This document shows positions 36,575-46,539 of a stretch of 64,000 nt of DNA, in pieces. The notes under the pieces were generated by a model. The model ran no database searches. It was given only the letters and a program-made list of their open reading frames with translations, and had not been told where the DNA came from. This DNA comes from Nonomuraea deserti (lineage in GTDB: Bacteria > Actinomycetota > Actinomycetes > Streptosporangiales > Streptosporangiaceae), in assembly GCF_004348685.1 (NCBI RefSeq), contig NZ_SMKO01000004.1:62001-126000 (forward strand). Reading direction: 5' to 3'. Position numbers and translations under genes: made by a program. How positions within the stretch are numbered: position 1 is the stretch's first letter; every line of letters starts with the position of its first letter.

Positions 36575-39500
36575 ATGATCAAGAATGGCACCATGGGATG
36601 GATCGGGATCGCGACGGGCCACGAGCTCACCGTCGAGGGGACGCGGCGGCCGGTGCTCGCCTGCCGGACGGCCGCGGGCAGCGTGCTGGCCAAGGTGCCC
36701 GCCAACGTCAGGAAGGATCCGATCGCGGTACGGCTCGCCGCCCTCCGCGACCGGCTCGGCGAGCGCGCGCGGGCGGTGCACGACCAGGTCGAGTCCTGGA
36801 TGGTGCGGTCGCTGCCCGTCCCGGCCGCGGTGTTCGCGGCCGTGTGGGACGACCCGGTGTGGCGCGAGACGCTCACCGACCTGGTCATCGCCCCGATCGT
36901 CGACGGCGCGCCCGACCTCGGCCGCTGCGCGCTCCTGCGCGAGGGCGCGTGGACGGCCGCGGACGCCTTCGCGATCCCGCACCCGCTGCTGCTCGGCGAC
37001 GAGCTGCCCATCTGGCGGGCACGGCACCTCACGCAGGTCGTCGAGCAGGTACGCCGCGAGGTGTGGACACGTCCCGCGAGCATGGACCGTACGTTCGGCG
37101 TGGTCGACACCTTCAGCTACCTGGACGCCCGCTACGAGAGCGGCGCCGCCTTCGAGCGCCGCGTGCACGAGCTGGGCGGGCGCATCAGAGGCGACAGGGC
37201 GCGGTTCACCGTGCACGCGCCCGAGCCGCTCGGCATCGAGATCGACCTTGACTGGAGCGGGCCGATGAGCCCGGCCTACATGGCGTGGCTGAGCTTCACC
37301 GCGGGCGGCCGGGAGATCGGCGACATCGCCTGGTCCGAGGGCGTCCGCATTCTCATGGCTCTGCACGCGGACCGCACCGTGGACGAGACGGAGCCGGTGA
37401 TGGAGGCCGCCGAGGCGTACTCCCACTACTGCGACGCCCACCAGGGCGAGCCCGGCACCGTGGCGCCCTCCGGCATCACCGGGCCGACGCGCGAGGTGTT
37501 GCTGCGCGCCGGGGCGGTGCTGCCGGGCCCGCCCGCCGGCTCCGGCGAGGACACGTGCGTCGCCGTCCGCTACGAGCACTCCGTCCTGGACGAGCCGGTC
37601 GTCGAGCTCGTCCGGCGCGCGGCCGTCGACGGCGACAAGGCCGAGAAGTCGCTCTACGACCTGGACCCGGTGGCGGAGACCCGCGTCGGCGCCATGCACG
37701 CGGGACCGCTCGGCTTCCTCGCGTCCGCCCTGCGCCAATATCCGGCGCACCGCGCCCGCATCCTCGCCGCGCACACCGACCTGCGGGCCGCCCGCGGCCT
37801 GGCAGCCCGCAAGCCCGGCCTCGCGCGCACCGCGCTCACCCGTACCGGCGACGACCTGGAGACGCACGCGCCCGAGCTGCTGCCGCCGTTCTACGAGGAG
37901 TGCGCGCGGATCATGGCCGCCGCGGGCAGCGCCCGCTTCGCCGCCGCCTTCTTCGAGAAGGCCCGCGCCGCCGAGGACGCGCACGCGCTGCCGGTCGACG
38001 AGGCCGCGCTCGTCGCGGCGCACCTCGCCGCAGGACCGGACGCCGCCGGGCCGGCCACGCTCAAGAAGCACGGCAAGCGGCTCGCCGCCCGCCACCCCGC
38101 CCCCGGCGCGTACCGCTGGCACCGCGCCCTGCTCACCGAGTGGTGCGAGGAAGTCCCGGACGGCGCGGACGGCGCGCTGGCCCTGGCCGACGGCTGGGCG
38201 GCGCTGGCGAAGGCCGCCGGGCACGCGCTCGGCGGACCCGAGGACGAACGCGCCGTACGGGCCCTGCTGGCCAGCGGCTGCATGGAGTCGGCACCGCAGG
38301 CCCTGTGGAAGTTCGTCCTTCCGTTGCTCGGCCCGATGGCACGGGCGGACGCGGGCATCGGCCGCGCGCTCCTCGGCATCCTGCCGCTGCCCGCCAAGGA
38401 CACCTCCAAGGCGAAGAGCGCGGCAGTGTCGCTCCTGCTCGGCAACCTCGCGGGCGCGGGCCTGACCGCCCCGTTCACCACGTCTCCCGGGCTGGCGGGG
38501 GCGGCGGCGAAGGGCTGGCTCGGCCGTTTCCTGAAGCGGTACGCGGGGCTCGCACTCCCCGTCGCCGGTCTCGGCGACCTCCTGCACGACGCCGGTACGC
38601 GGCTGCGCGCGGAGGGCCTCACCTGCGACGACCACGAGGCGGTCCTGGGAGCGGACGAGGACGAGGTCAACCGCTGGGAGGAGACCGCCGCCGACCTCCC
38701 GCTCCTCGACCTCCTCCTGGACCGCGGCGTCCCGCTCGCGCGGCCCCGGCTGCTGCACACGTTCAAGCTGTACGACCGGCTCGCCTCCGGAGCGGGCACC
38801 GACCTGGCCGCCGTCGCCGCCGACCCGGACTGGGCTCCGCTGCTGCGCGCCGCGATCGTGGGCAACGTGACCAACCAGCTCAACGTCACCGAGCCCGCCG
38901 TCCCGAAGCAGACCGCCCCCGAGACCGTACGGGCCCTGACCGCGACACCGGGAACGGCGCGGATCGTCGCCGCCATCCTGGCCGAGCATGCCGAGCGGGT
39001 CCCCCGTCAAGGGCTTCCGGACGCGCACGCCGCCCTGTGCGACGCCGGACGGTTCACCATCGCCGGGGTCCCCGGCCCCCTCCTGGACAGCGTCCGGGCG
39101 ATCGCGACCGGGACCGACCCGGCCCGCGCCCTCGCCGCCACGCTGAGCGGCGGCGTCCTCGACGAGCTGGAGTTGCCCGCCTTCGTCCCCGGCCACGTCG
39201 ACACCATCACCAACTACCTGGAAGAGAGTGGCGCCGACCTGCTCCTGATCGAGTCCGGCCGGCTCTGGGAGCACCAGTTCCGCGCCAGCGTCGTCACACC
39301 GGATCGAGTCGGTCCGCCCCACGGCTTCGGCACGTACGAGTACGTCTCCAGCAGGTCCCACGAGCGGACCGAGGCGCGCGACCTCTACGACCGCTGCCTG
39401 ATCGCCGTGAACGGCCGGGTGACCGTACTGGACCACGGCGGCCCGCACTGCCCGCACGGGGGCGCGCACCCGGCCGCCCGCCGCGTCGTACCGGCCGACG

Positions 39501-41446
39501 GCGAACGGGTCGCCTTCCCCGGTGGCGCCGAGGCCACCGTGTGGCGCGGCCGGGGGCGGATCATCGAGCTGCGGGACCCGGCCGGGCGAACCATCGGCCG
39601 CTACGTCCGCGGCTGGGGCAGGGTGCCCGAGCACCACGGCGCCGAGAACATCAGCACGGTCGAACACCACCGCTACGCGTCCGGGACCCGCCTGGTCGCG
39701 CCGCCCGGCTGGTGGTCGGCGATGCGGCCGCGCGACCCCGAGGGCTCCGCGGCGCTGCGCGCCGTCGACGAGAAGAAGGCGCAGGCCCTGATCGACGTCG
39801 CGGACGCCGCGCTCGGCGCCCGCCTCATGCGGGCGCTGGACCCCGAGTACGACTACCTGAAGAAGGACGCCGCCCGCGACGAGCTGGCGGGACGGCTCCG
39901 CCCGCTGCTGCCGGAGATCACCGACGAGTCGCTCCGGAAGGGCGTCACGTTCCTGGTGTGGACGGCCGTCGAATGCCGCGAACGCGCATTCGCCCTGCTG
40001 GAACGCCTGGCGCTGACCCCGCCGCCGCACCTGTGCCCGGCGCCCGCGTCCGCGGCTCCCGCCGTCCCGTCCGGGAAGGCCCCCGTGCCGGACGATCCGG
40101 GGCCCGAGAACGTGTACGAGAGGATCGTCCACTTCACCCGCGCCGCCGTCGATGTGCCGTACGACAAGAAGATCGCGCTGTTCGACGCCTCCGCCGTCAA
40201 GGGGGTCGAGAACACGCTGGGCCGGCTCGGCGCCGCCGTCATGGAGGCCGCGTGGGGCGGCGGGCGCGCGCGACTTCCGGAACTGGCCGCCGTCCCCGCG
40301 CTTCTCCGCACCGACGGCACCTGGCACGTCGCCCGGCTGCGCCCGGAGTACGAACTCGGGCAGATCCACTCGGGCCGCGGCCCCATCGCGGCCGCCGCCG
40401 TCGCCGACCACGAGCAGGTGGGGCACGGCTCCGCGGTCACGGCGCTCCTCCACACCCCGGACGGCCCCGACCCGCTCCTGTTCACCCGCAACCGCGTCGT
40501 CGAGCTGCGGACCTGCCGCGGCTGGGGCGACCCGGAGCGGCTCCGGCGCGCGCTCGACCTGCTCGCCGAGAACGGCCCGCCGCCCGTGGACCGGGAGGCG
40601 ACCGTACAGGCGTTCTCCGAGGCCACCGGCCTGTCACCGGCCCAGTGCCTGATCCTGCTGTCCACCTCGGCCCGCACGCTCTCCTGGCCGGACGGCTGGG
40701 CGCGGGGCCGCGTCGCCGCCTTCGGCAAGAACGACGCCGCCCGCGCCCGGGAACTCCACCTGACCGAGGCCGAACTGCGCGTCGCCGCGCTCTCCCTGGA
40801 GGCGCTCACCACCACCGGCGAGGCCGTCGAAGTCGTCGAACTGCTCATGCCCGACGACCCCGCAGACCTCTGGCGTACGGGCCCCGACCTGGACCGGGCG
40901 GTCGCGTACTGGACGGAACGCCACCCGAGGCTCACCCCGCTCGCCACCAAGGAGTGGGTCACCCTCGCCTCCGGCGCCGAGGACGCTCTGGAGGCGCTGA
41001 TCGCCCTGCTCGGGGAGCGTCCGTCCGTACCGCCGCTGGGTCACATCGCCCGCGCTGCGAGGCTCCTGGCCGACCGCCTGCCCGAGGACCACCCCGCCCG
41101 GACGACCGCCGCCGCCCGCCTGCGTGACCTGCACGAACACGTCACCGTCCCGGACACGACGCTGCCCATCGCCGCCGGGGTCACCTCGGTCGCCGCCCTG
41201 GAACGGGCCGCCGGAGCGACCGCGGCCCACCTCCCGGAGAGCGGGCTCGCCATCGGCGAAGCCCTCACCCTGGAGCCCGCCGGAGACGGCTACCGCGTCC
41301 ACCTCCGCCCGTCCCGCTGGTCCGACCTGGACGCGCTGGCCCCGGCCCTCCGCCGCGGCGGCGCCACCGACGCCGCCCTGGTCATGGAGGACCTGCGCTT
41401 CCTCCGCTCGTCCGAGCCGCTGGAGGCAGCGGCCCGGCTGGAGTGA
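36575..41446 (+). CDS. Very large uncharacterised protein (1,623 aa)
   Basis: A single uninterrupted frame with strong third-position GC bias, 13 bases after GH2. There is no signal peptide, no clear membrane span and no nucleotide-binding loop. Near residues 130-170, AFAIPHPLLLGDELPIWRAR followed by a segment with VVEQVRREVW weakly recalls the HPxxL...W pattern of DUF4132 (MolR-like) proteins. The middle (400-800) is rich in Ala-Leu helices suggestive of a repeat solenoid. Near 950 there is a Cys/His stretch (GGPHCPHGGAH) that might bind metal. ATG 36593 (MGWIGIATGHEL) is an alternative start. The function is unknown. Confidence 0.75.
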   Translation: MIKNGTMGWIGIATGHELTVEGTRRPVLACRTAAGSVLAKVPANVRKDPIAVRLAALRDRLGERARAVHDQVESWMVRSLPVPAAVFAAVWDDPVWRETLTDLVIAPIVDGAPDLGRCALLREGAWTAADAFAIPHPLLLGDELPIWRARHLTQVVEQVRREVWTRPASMDRTFGVVDTFSYLDARYESGAAFERRVHELGGRIRGDRARFTVHAPEPLGIEIDLDWSGPMSPAYMAWLSFTAGGREIGDIAWSEGVRILMALHADRTVDETEPVMEAAEAYSHYCDAHQGEPGTVAPSGITGPTREVLLRAGAVLPGPPAGSGEDTCVAVRYEHSVLDEPVVELVRRAAVDGDKAEKSLYDLDPVAETRVGAMHAGPLGFLASALRQYPAHRARILAAHTDLRAARGLAARKPGLARTALTRTGDDLETHAPELLPPFYEECARIMAAAGSARFAAAFFEKARAAEDAHALPVDEAALVAAHLAAGPDAAGPATLKKHGKRLAARHPAPGAYRWHRALLTEWCEEVPDGADGALALADGWAALAKAAGHALGGPEDERAVRALLASGCMESAPQALWKFVLPLLGPMARADAGIGRALLGILPLPAKDTSKAKSAAVSLLLGNLAGAGLTAPFTTSPGLAGAAAKGWLGRFLKRYAGLALPVAGLGDLLHDAGTRLRAEGLTCDDHEAVLGADEDEVNRWEETAADLPLLDLLLDRGVPLARPRLLHTFKLYDRLASGAGTDLAAVAADPDWAPLLRAAIVGNVTNQLNVTEPAVPKQTAPETVRALTATPGTARIVAAILAEHAERVPRQGLPDAHAALCDAGRFTIAGVPGPLLDSVRAIATGTDPARALAATLSGGVLDELELPAFVPGHVDTITNYLEESGADLLLIESGRLWEHQFRASVVTPDRVGPPHGFGTYEYVSSRSHERTEARDLYDRCLIAVNGRVTVLDHGGPHCPHGGAHPAARRVVPADGERVAFPGGAEATVWRGRGRIIELRDPAGRTIGRYVRGWGRVPEHHGAENISTVEHHRYASGTRLVAPPGWWSAMRPRDPEGSAALRAVDEKKAQALIDVADAALGARLMRALDPEYDYLKKDAARDELAGRLRPLLPEITDESLRKGVTFLVWTAVECRERAFALLERLALTPPPHLCPAPASAAPAVPSGKAPVPDDPGPENVYERIVHFTRAAVDVPYDKKIALFDASAVKGVENTLGRLGAAVMEAAWGGGRARLPELAAVPALLRTDGTWHVARLRPEYELGQIHSGRGPIAAAAVADHEQVGHGSAVTALLHTPDGPDPLLFTRNRVVELRTCRGWGDPERLRRALDLLAENGPPPVDREATVQAFSEATGLSPAQCLILLSTSARTLSWPDGWARGRVAAFGKNDAARARELHLTEAELRVAALSLEALTTTGEAVEVVELLMPDDPADLWRTGPDLDRAVAYWTERHPRLTPLATKEWVTLASGAEDALEALIALLGERPSVPPLGHIARAARLLADRLPEDHPARTTAAARLRDLHEHVTVPDTTLPIAAGVTSVAALERAAGATAAHLPESGLAIGEALTLEPAGDGYRVHLRPSRWSDLDALAPALRRGGATDAALVMEDLRFLRSSEPLEAAARLE

Positions 41447-41532
41447 CGTTCCCGGAGGTGGTGCGGATGGTGGCAGGCGGTCCGGTGCTCCGGGGCCCGG
41501 TGTAATCCGGCCGCGGCGGGCTTTCGGCGGCG

Positions 41533-41598
41533 GCCCGCTTGCAAGATCGCCTGTTCGAGAGCGGCACCGCGCCGCCGGGTCGTCTTGGTCGCCTGCAC
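41533..41598 (-). pseudogene. N-terminal remnant of a TetR regulator
   Basis: From GTG 41598 the minus strand reads MQATKTTRRRGAALEQAILQ, the typical first helix of a TetR-family regulator, then loses similarity. A TetR C-terminal half lies 28 bases away on the opposite strand, so the two may be parts of one gene split by an inversion. Confidence 0.5.
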
Positions 41599-41625
41599 AC
41601 CGCCACCGCTGGTCCGACTCACTGA

Positions 41626-41960
41626 CTTGCGCTGCTCAACCGCGCCAACGACCGGATGACGTCCCCGGTGGGGAAGGTCGTGCGCGAACTGTTGTCCAGT
41701 GTGCGGAACGAGCCGGAGCTGCTGCACGAGATCCGCGAGCAGGTCACGCGAGCCGGGGTCTCGCCGTGGCCGACCATCCTGAGCCGGGCTGCGGCGCGAG
41801 GCGAGATCGGCACCGAGGCGTTGACGCCGCGCGTGGCCACCGTCGCCGTTGACCTGCTGCGCAACGAATATGCGCTCAACGGGGCGAACTCCGTCCTTCC
41901 CAACGTCCTCGTCGAATCATCGACCAGGTGTTCCTCCCCCTCGTGCACGACAACCGCTGA
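41626..41960 (+). pseudogene. C-terminal remnant of a TetR regulator, frameshifted
   Basis: The frame reads LLNRANDRMTSPVGKVVREL, then PELLHEIREQVTRAG and ILSRAAARGEIGTEALTPRV, like the ligand domain of TetR proteins. Near 41911 a one-base shift is needed to reach the proper end, RIIDQVFLPLVHDNR and TGA at 41958-41960. There is no DNA-binding half on this strand. Confidence 0.6.
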
Positions 41961-42252
41961 CGCGACACAACCCGGCGCGGATCAGGCCGACGGCCTGTCG
42001 GCGGAGGGCTTCCCATGGCGACGCAACACCATCCACAACGTCCGCGCCAAGCTCAGAGCCTGGCCGGCCACGGCGTCCTCGTGGAGAACGGACCGGGGGA
42101 AAACCGTCCAGCTCGAAGAAGGCACGTCCGTGGAAACCAGCGGAGGTGCAGCTCGCATCCGGCCTTCCCGCTCCGTCGGGGTGAAGCGAGCGAACATCTC
42201 CGTACGGCTCTGGAGAGCTGCCTGGACGGGCCCTCTGAGGACTGCCGCGGGG

Positions 42253-42498
42253 TTACCTGCCGTGGAAGGTGGGCGTCCGGCCGTCGCGTGCGGCGGTGAG
42301 CGCCTCGACCATGTCCTCACTCGTGAACGTCAGCAACTCGTGGGCGAGGCCCTGCTCGATCGCCCCGGCCATCGCGTCTTTGAGCAGCCGGTTGACGGCC
42401 ATCTTGGTGTAGCGCACGGCGAGCGGCGCGCCGGCGGCCAGGCGCCGGGCGAACGCGGTCGCCGCGGGCAGCACCTCGCAGACCGGCCGCTCACTCAC
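42253..42498 (-). pseudogene. C-terminal fragment of an enoyl-CoA hydratase/isomerase
   Basis: The 81 residues read ATAFARRLAAGAPLAVRYTK, then AVNRLLKDAMAGAIEQGLAH and a final segment with SEDMVEALTAARDGRTPTF and HGR, the C-terminal trimerisation part of crotonase-fold proteins. The catalytic core and oxyanion hole are missing and nothing of them lies upstream. It is a truncated gene. Confidence 0.75.
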
Positions 42499-42559
42499 CG
42501 CTTACGACCACCGATCCCGACCCCATGGAACCAATCATCTGGTCGGCCATCACTCGCCC

Positions 42560-43096
42560 TCAACTGTCGGCTGCGCGACTACCGGTGACCACGCGAGTAC
42601 CCGCCACGAGGTCGTGCAGCGCCGCCCGATCGCCGCGCGACAGCACCAGCGCCACAGTGACACCGACCAGTCCATAGCAGAGCACCAGCGAGGGCACCAC
42701 GACCGCAGAGTCGCCCTTTCCTGTCCACAAGCGCAGCACGGCAAGGTGAGCGAGCTCCCACGGCAGCAGTTTCACGGCGTTACGGGCCATCACCCGGACG
42801 AGCCCCGCCCGGCCGCCGCCGGCGGCGGTGAGGATCAGCCCCGCGCGCCGCTTTCCCCACGTAGCCTGCGCCGTGCCGGCCTCGGTCACCAGCAGATAGA
42901 CCCACACGGGCAACACGGTGAGCCCAGTGATCGCCAGGTCGGCCACGATCAGAGGCGCGCCCGCCAACCAGCCCAGCGGTCGCAACCCCAGCAGATACGA
43001 CCCGGCCAGCAGCGCCAGCCAGCCAACGATCAGCAGGTAGTCCCATCCCAACGCGGCCACGCGGCGCCTGCCGGAAGCCGCCTCGACTGCCATCAT
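42560..43096 (-). CDS. RDD-family membrane protein
   Basis: A 178-residue protein with three or four membrane spans. RDD features are RRRVAALGWDYLLIVG (Arg...Asp in span 1), TWGKRRAGL after span 2 and DRAALHDLVAGTRVV at the end. The family is of unclear role; some members are linked to ion or compatible-solute transport. It is monocistronic. Two adjacent ATGs (43096 and 43093) could serve as start. Confidence 0.85.
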   Translation of the reverse strand: MMAVEAASGRRRVAALGWDYLLIVGWLALLAGSYLLGLRPLGWLAGAPLIVADLAITGLTVLPVWVYLLVTEAGTAQATWGKRRAGLILTAAGGGRAGLVRVMARNAVKLLPWELAHLAVLRLWTGKGDSAVVVPSLVLCYGLVGVTVALVLSRGDRAALHDLVAGTRVVTGSRAADS

Positions 43097-43129
43097 CCCA
43101 ACCTCCCGTTACCGCCCTGCACCTGCAAC

Positions 43130-43275
43130 GCTTCCTACGCGTACGGGACCTCGGGCGTCGTGGCCCGGCTGCGGATCCCCTGGGCGCTGTACATCCTGCC
43201 CTGGCACGGCCTGTGCTCGGTCGTCACACCGGTACTCCTGACTCGCCTGCTGTTCCCCCGGCCGTGCTCGGAGCC
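43130..43275 (+). pseudogene. Fragment of a membrane protein
   Basis: The plus frame reads GTSGVVARLRIPWALYILPW and then HGLCSVVTPVLLTRLLFPR, an obvious membrane segment pair with a distinctive LPWHGLCS motif, but no start codon or complete domain. The remaining 266 bases to the response-regulator stop show nothing recognisable. Confidence 0.4.
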
Positions 43276-43541
43276 GCTGGTGGCCTCTTTGGTTGCGATG
43301 CGGCTTCCCCGGGTCCCGCAGGTCCTGGCGGGCGTGGATCGTCCAGGGGCACGATGCCTGCCGTTCGCGACGGGAGCCGGGCTCCACGCTATCCGGTTCG
43401 TGGAACCGGGATGCTGGTCTCCGTCGTGAAGGCTCCGTGGCCGCCCGTGGTGCTCCGCACCTCGGCGGGGGCGGTGGCCCGCCTCCGGGCGACGACCCGG
43501 GCCGCCGCGGCGGGGCCGACCGGCGCAGTCGCCCGGAGTGA

Positions 43542-44180
43542 TCAGCCGCGCAGGTAGCTGAGGACCGCCAGGACCCTTCGGTGACTGATCTCGTCGGCGG
43601 GCAGGTCCAGCTTGGTGAAGATGCTGCCGATGTGCTTGGAGACGGTCACCTCGGAGATGACGAGTTCCCTGCCGATGGCGGCGTTGGACCGGCCCTCCGC
43701 CATCAGGGCCAGCACCTCGAGCTCGCGGGCGCTGAGCCGCAGCATCGGGTCGTCCCGGCGATTGAGCAGCCGCCGCACCACGTCCGGGTCAATCACCGTT
43801 GCGCCGCCACCCACCTCCCGCATGGTCGCCACGAACTGGGCGCCGTCGGCCACCCGGTCCTTGAGCAGGTAGCCGGTGCCGGCATCGCCGCTGCGCAGCA
43901 GCTCGGAAAGTGCGGCGCTGTCGACGTATTGGCTGAGGACCAGCACCGGCAGCGAAGGGCGATCGCGGCGCAGCGCGATCGCGGCCCGCAGACCGTCGTC
44001 GGTGTGGTCGGGAGGCATGCGTACGTCGGTGACGACGATGTCAGGCCGAAAGACCGCGGTCGCGGTGCGGAGCTCACCGGCGGTGGCCGCAGTGGCCACC
44101 ACCTGATGGTCGAAGTGAGTAAGGAGATTGACCAGGCTTTCTCGTAGCAGGCCGGAGTCCTCGGCCAGCACGACTCTCAT
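43542..44180 (-). CDS. NarL-type response regulator
   Basis: A 212-residue regulator. Receiver: E7-D8, phospho-acceptor D52 in IVVTDVRMPP, VLVLSQYVD and Lys in YLLKDRV. LuxR-type helix-turn-helix: LSARELEVLALMAEGRSN and VTVSKHIGSIFTKLDL. The PPDHTDDGL insertion after D52 is characteristic of regulators paired with sensor-domain kinases of actinobacteria. ATG 44180 overlaps the kinase stop (ATGA). Confidence 0.95.
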   Translation of the reverse strand: MRVVLAEDSGLLRESLVNLLTHFDHQVVATAATAGELRTATAVFRPDIVVTDVRMPPDHTDDGLRAAIALRRDRPSLPVLVLSQYVDSAALSELLRSGDAGTGYLLKDRVADGAQFVATMREVGGGATVIDPDVVRRLLNRRDDPMLRLSARELEVLALMAEGRSNAAIGRELVISEVTVSKHIGSIFTKLDLPADEISHRRVLAVLSYLRG

Positions 44181-45442
44181 GCCGTCGCCGTCTGCGGCAG
44201 GCAGGGGATCTCGGCGCGCAGGATGGTCGGCCCGCCGCCGGGGCTGGTGAACTTCACTTGGCCGCCCACCGCGGCCACCCGGTCTGCCATGCCCTGAACG
44301 CCTCCGTCCGTCCGCGAGTCAAGGCCGCCCCTGCCGCTGTCGCCCACTTCCAAGATCAGCATGTCACGTACGATCCAGCCACTGACCCAGCAGTCGCTGG
44401 CTTCGGCGTGTTTGGCGACGTTCGCCAGAGCCTCGCTCACCATGAAATACGCGGTGCTCTCCACGCTGGGCACAAGCCTGCCCGGTACGTTAATCTTCAC
44501 CCGGATCCTCATGGGATGGGCTCTTGCCAGCTCGGAGACGGCTTCGGGGAGGCCGCGCTCGGTCAGCACACGCGGATGGATGCCGCGGACGAGCTCGCGC
44601 AGCTCTTCCAGCGTCGTGATGGTCTCTCGATGGGCGCGGGACAGCAGGCTGCGCAGCTCGGGCTCTTCCACGTTCATCCGCGCCATGTCCAGCATCACGC
44701 CGAGCGCGACGAGCCGCTGCTGGGTGCCGTCGTGCAGATCACGCTCGATGCGTCGCCGTTCGGCGTCGAACGCGTCGAGCAGCCGCCCGCTGGAGCCGAC
44801 CGTCTCCATGTCGGGGACCTCGTATGGGGGAGCCGCGAGCAGCGCCTGGACGATCGAGACGCGCATGCTCGCGACCGCGACGGCCAGATAGGCCGCGGCG
44901 ACCAGTCCGAGCCCAGCAAATCCCGCCACCAGGAGCGAGTCCGCCGGCGTTGCCAGGTGGGAGCCGAGGACGTCCACCGGGCCGGACACCAGGTGGACAA
45001 CTGGCGCGGCGAGGCAGGCGAGACAGACGAGCGGGACGGCCGCGACGACGTAGTCGAGCAACCACAGTCCGGTGATCAGCGCCATGGTGTAGCCGAACTC
45101 GCGCCAGGAGGCGTTCTCGCGGAGCCTGGTGCCCGCCCAGGCCACGGGTCCCGTTCGGCGCAGGATCCTGTGCGGGCTGGGGTGTGCCGGCAAACCGAGC
45201 AACCGCAGCCGCCGGCGTTCGATGGCGCCGACCGGGATCCCCGCCAGTCCGGCCGCCGTCAACGGGACGAACCCGATGACAAGAGGCGCCAGTGTCGCAC
45301 CCACCAGGACGAATATCAGCACCACCGCCATGGTGCAGCCGCCGAGCAGGGCGCCGGTCGTCGCGTACGCCCAGGCGCGCAAGGGCGCGGAGGAGACCAG
45401 GAGCCTGGACGGACGAGACCTTAGCGCCTCTCGCGGGTGCAT
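44177..45442 (-). CDS. NarL-family sensor histidine kinase with multi-span sensor domain
   Basis: A 421-residue kinase. Residues about 15-210 hold two pairs of membrane spans of the 'putative sensor' type, including WREFGYTMALITGLWLLDYV. The HisKA_3 box ERRRIERDLHDGTQQRLVAL carries the phospho-His. The HATPase_c domain shows FMVSEALANVAKHAEA, GDSGRGG and GGVQGMADRVAAVGG. ATG 45442 is preferred because it gives a short charged N-terminus before span 1; the longer frame runs into the divergent gene's leader. It is co-transcribed with the downstream regulator. Confidence 0.92.
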   Translation of the reverse strand: MHPREALRSRPSRLLVSSAPLRAWAYATTGALLGGCTMAVVLIFVLVGATLAPLVIGFVPLTAAGLAGIPVGAIERRRLRLLGLPAHPSPHRILRRTGPVAWAGTRLRENASWREFGYTMALITGLWLLDYVVAAVPLVCLACLAAPVVHLVSGPVDVLGSHLATPADSLLVAGFAGLGLVAAAYLAVAVASMRVSIVQALLAAPPYEVPDMETVGSSGRLLDAFDAERRRIERDLHDGTQQRLVALGVMLDMARMNVEEPELRSLLSRAHRETITTLEELRELVRGIHPRVLTERGLPEAVSELARAHPMRIRVKINVPGRLVPSVESTAYFMVSEALANVAKHAEASDCWVSGWIVRDMLILEVGDSGRGGLDSRTDGGVQGMADRVAAVGGQVKFTSPGGGPTILRAEIPCLPQTATA

Positions 45443-45592
45443 GCTCTCCACACCGCCGGAGCTTAGAACCTTTTTCCGCTGGTGCCATGACAGCCACCTA
45501 TACCAAGAAATGTCGTACCTGCCGTGATTCGCCCACCTGCCGGTCACCTGTGTGCTGGAGACATCGTCGTCTACCGCAACGGAGGGCACCTC

Positions 45593-46219
45593 GTGAAGCC
45601 GGTTCGCGCCACACCAAGACGATCGCTCACCTGGCCGATGAAGCCCACCGGGCGCAGGGTGTGGCTGGTGCTGCACGTGAGCCTTTCGGTGGGCTGGCTT
45701 GGCGGCAGCTACGCCATGCTTGTCATGGGCGCCGTGGCGCTGAGCCGCACGGGAAAGCCGCTGCGGCCCGCGGCCTACGACCTGCTGCACATCAGCGACA
45801 CAGCGATCATGATTCCCGGGAGCCTAGGGGCCCTGGTCACTGGGTTGGTGCTGGCGCTGTACACCAAGTGGCGCGTCCTGCGCCACTGGTGGGTCGTCAC
45901 CAAACTGGTGCTCACCGTCCTGGCGATGATCTTCGGGTATGCGTACACCGCCCAGGGAGTGAAGGCCGCGCTCGCGGCGACCCTGGCCGACCCGGGGGCC
46001 GACATCGGCCCTTTGGAGCCCGGCTTGCTCGTGGGGTCGGTCGTGATGCTGGTCGTCCTGTTCCTCGCTACGGTGTTGTCCGTCGTCAAGCCGTGGGGAC
46101 GCACCCGAGGGGGTCGCGGCTCCAGGAGCCGATCCCGGGCTATGACGCGGTTACAAGATCAGCAGACCGCCATGAGGGACACGCGCCCTGGGTCGGCAGG
46201 GCGCGCAGGAGTACCCTGA
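45593..46219 (+). CDS. DUF2269-like four-span membrane protein
   Basis: A 208-residue protein with four membrane segments: VWLVLHVSLSVGWLGGSYAM, AAYDLLHISDTAIMIPGSLG, VVTKLVLTVLAMIFGYAY and LLVGSVVMLVVLFLATVLSV. The conserved His and Trp in the first span and WxVTKL in the third resemble DUF2269/YndJ-like integral proteins of unknown role. GTG 45593, preceded by GGAGGGCACC, is the best start. It is divergent from the kinase gene by about 150 bases, a common pairing that suggests regulation by it. Confidence 0.7.
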   Translation: MKPVRATPRRSLTWPMKPTGRRVWLVLHVSLSVGWLGGSYAMLVMGAVALSRTGKPLRPAAYDLLHISDTAIMIPGSLGALVTGLVLALYTKWRVLRHWWVVTKLVLTVLAMIFGYAYTAQGVKAALAATLADPGADIGPLEPGLLVGSVVMLVVLFLATVLSVVKPWGRTRGGRGSRSRSRAMTRLQDQQTAMRDTRPGSAGRAGVP

Positions 46220-46220
46220 T

Positions 46221-46340
46221 CATGGCGAGGGTGAGCGCGGGGCCCGCCACCACATCGCCTTCGGCTTCGGCCCGCACCAGTGCCTCGGCCAGAACCTCGC
46301 CAGGATGGAGCTTGCGTCGGCTCCGGCCAATGCGTCCTGA
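46221..46340 (+). pseudogene. Heme-loop fragment of a second cytochrome P450
   Basis: The frame ending at TGA 46338-46340 reads GARHHIAFGFGPHQCLGQNL and ARMELAS, the FGxGxHxCxG heme loop and L-helix of a P450. Everything upstream and the final about 45 residues are absent. It is not derived from the intact P450 at 30797, whose loop reads FGHGVHHCLGAPL. Confidence 0.75.
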
Positions 46341-46539
46341 CCGAATCCTCGACCGGAGGGCGACGGTAGCTGAGACCTTCGTTTCCCGGTTATCTGGCAA
46401 ACGTAGCCGATCGGCCCGAGGACGGAGAGCGGGCGAGCACCCCGCATCGCCGGCGATCTCGGCACCTGTGCTCTCGGTGTTTCGCATCAGCACTCATGGG
46501 GCGGGTGGGATCCAGCCCGCCCGCCACCGGTGGCCGCGC

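Noticed and set aside
33964..37110. A 1,048-codon minus-strand frame across GH2
   Set aside because: Antisense shadow; GH2 on the plus strand has all catalytic motifs.
36569..40453. A 1,294-codon open frame on the minus strand
   Set aside because: It is antisense to the 1,623-residue gene, rich in Arg/Gly/Val of low-complexity type, and has no domain; high GC makes such shadows common.
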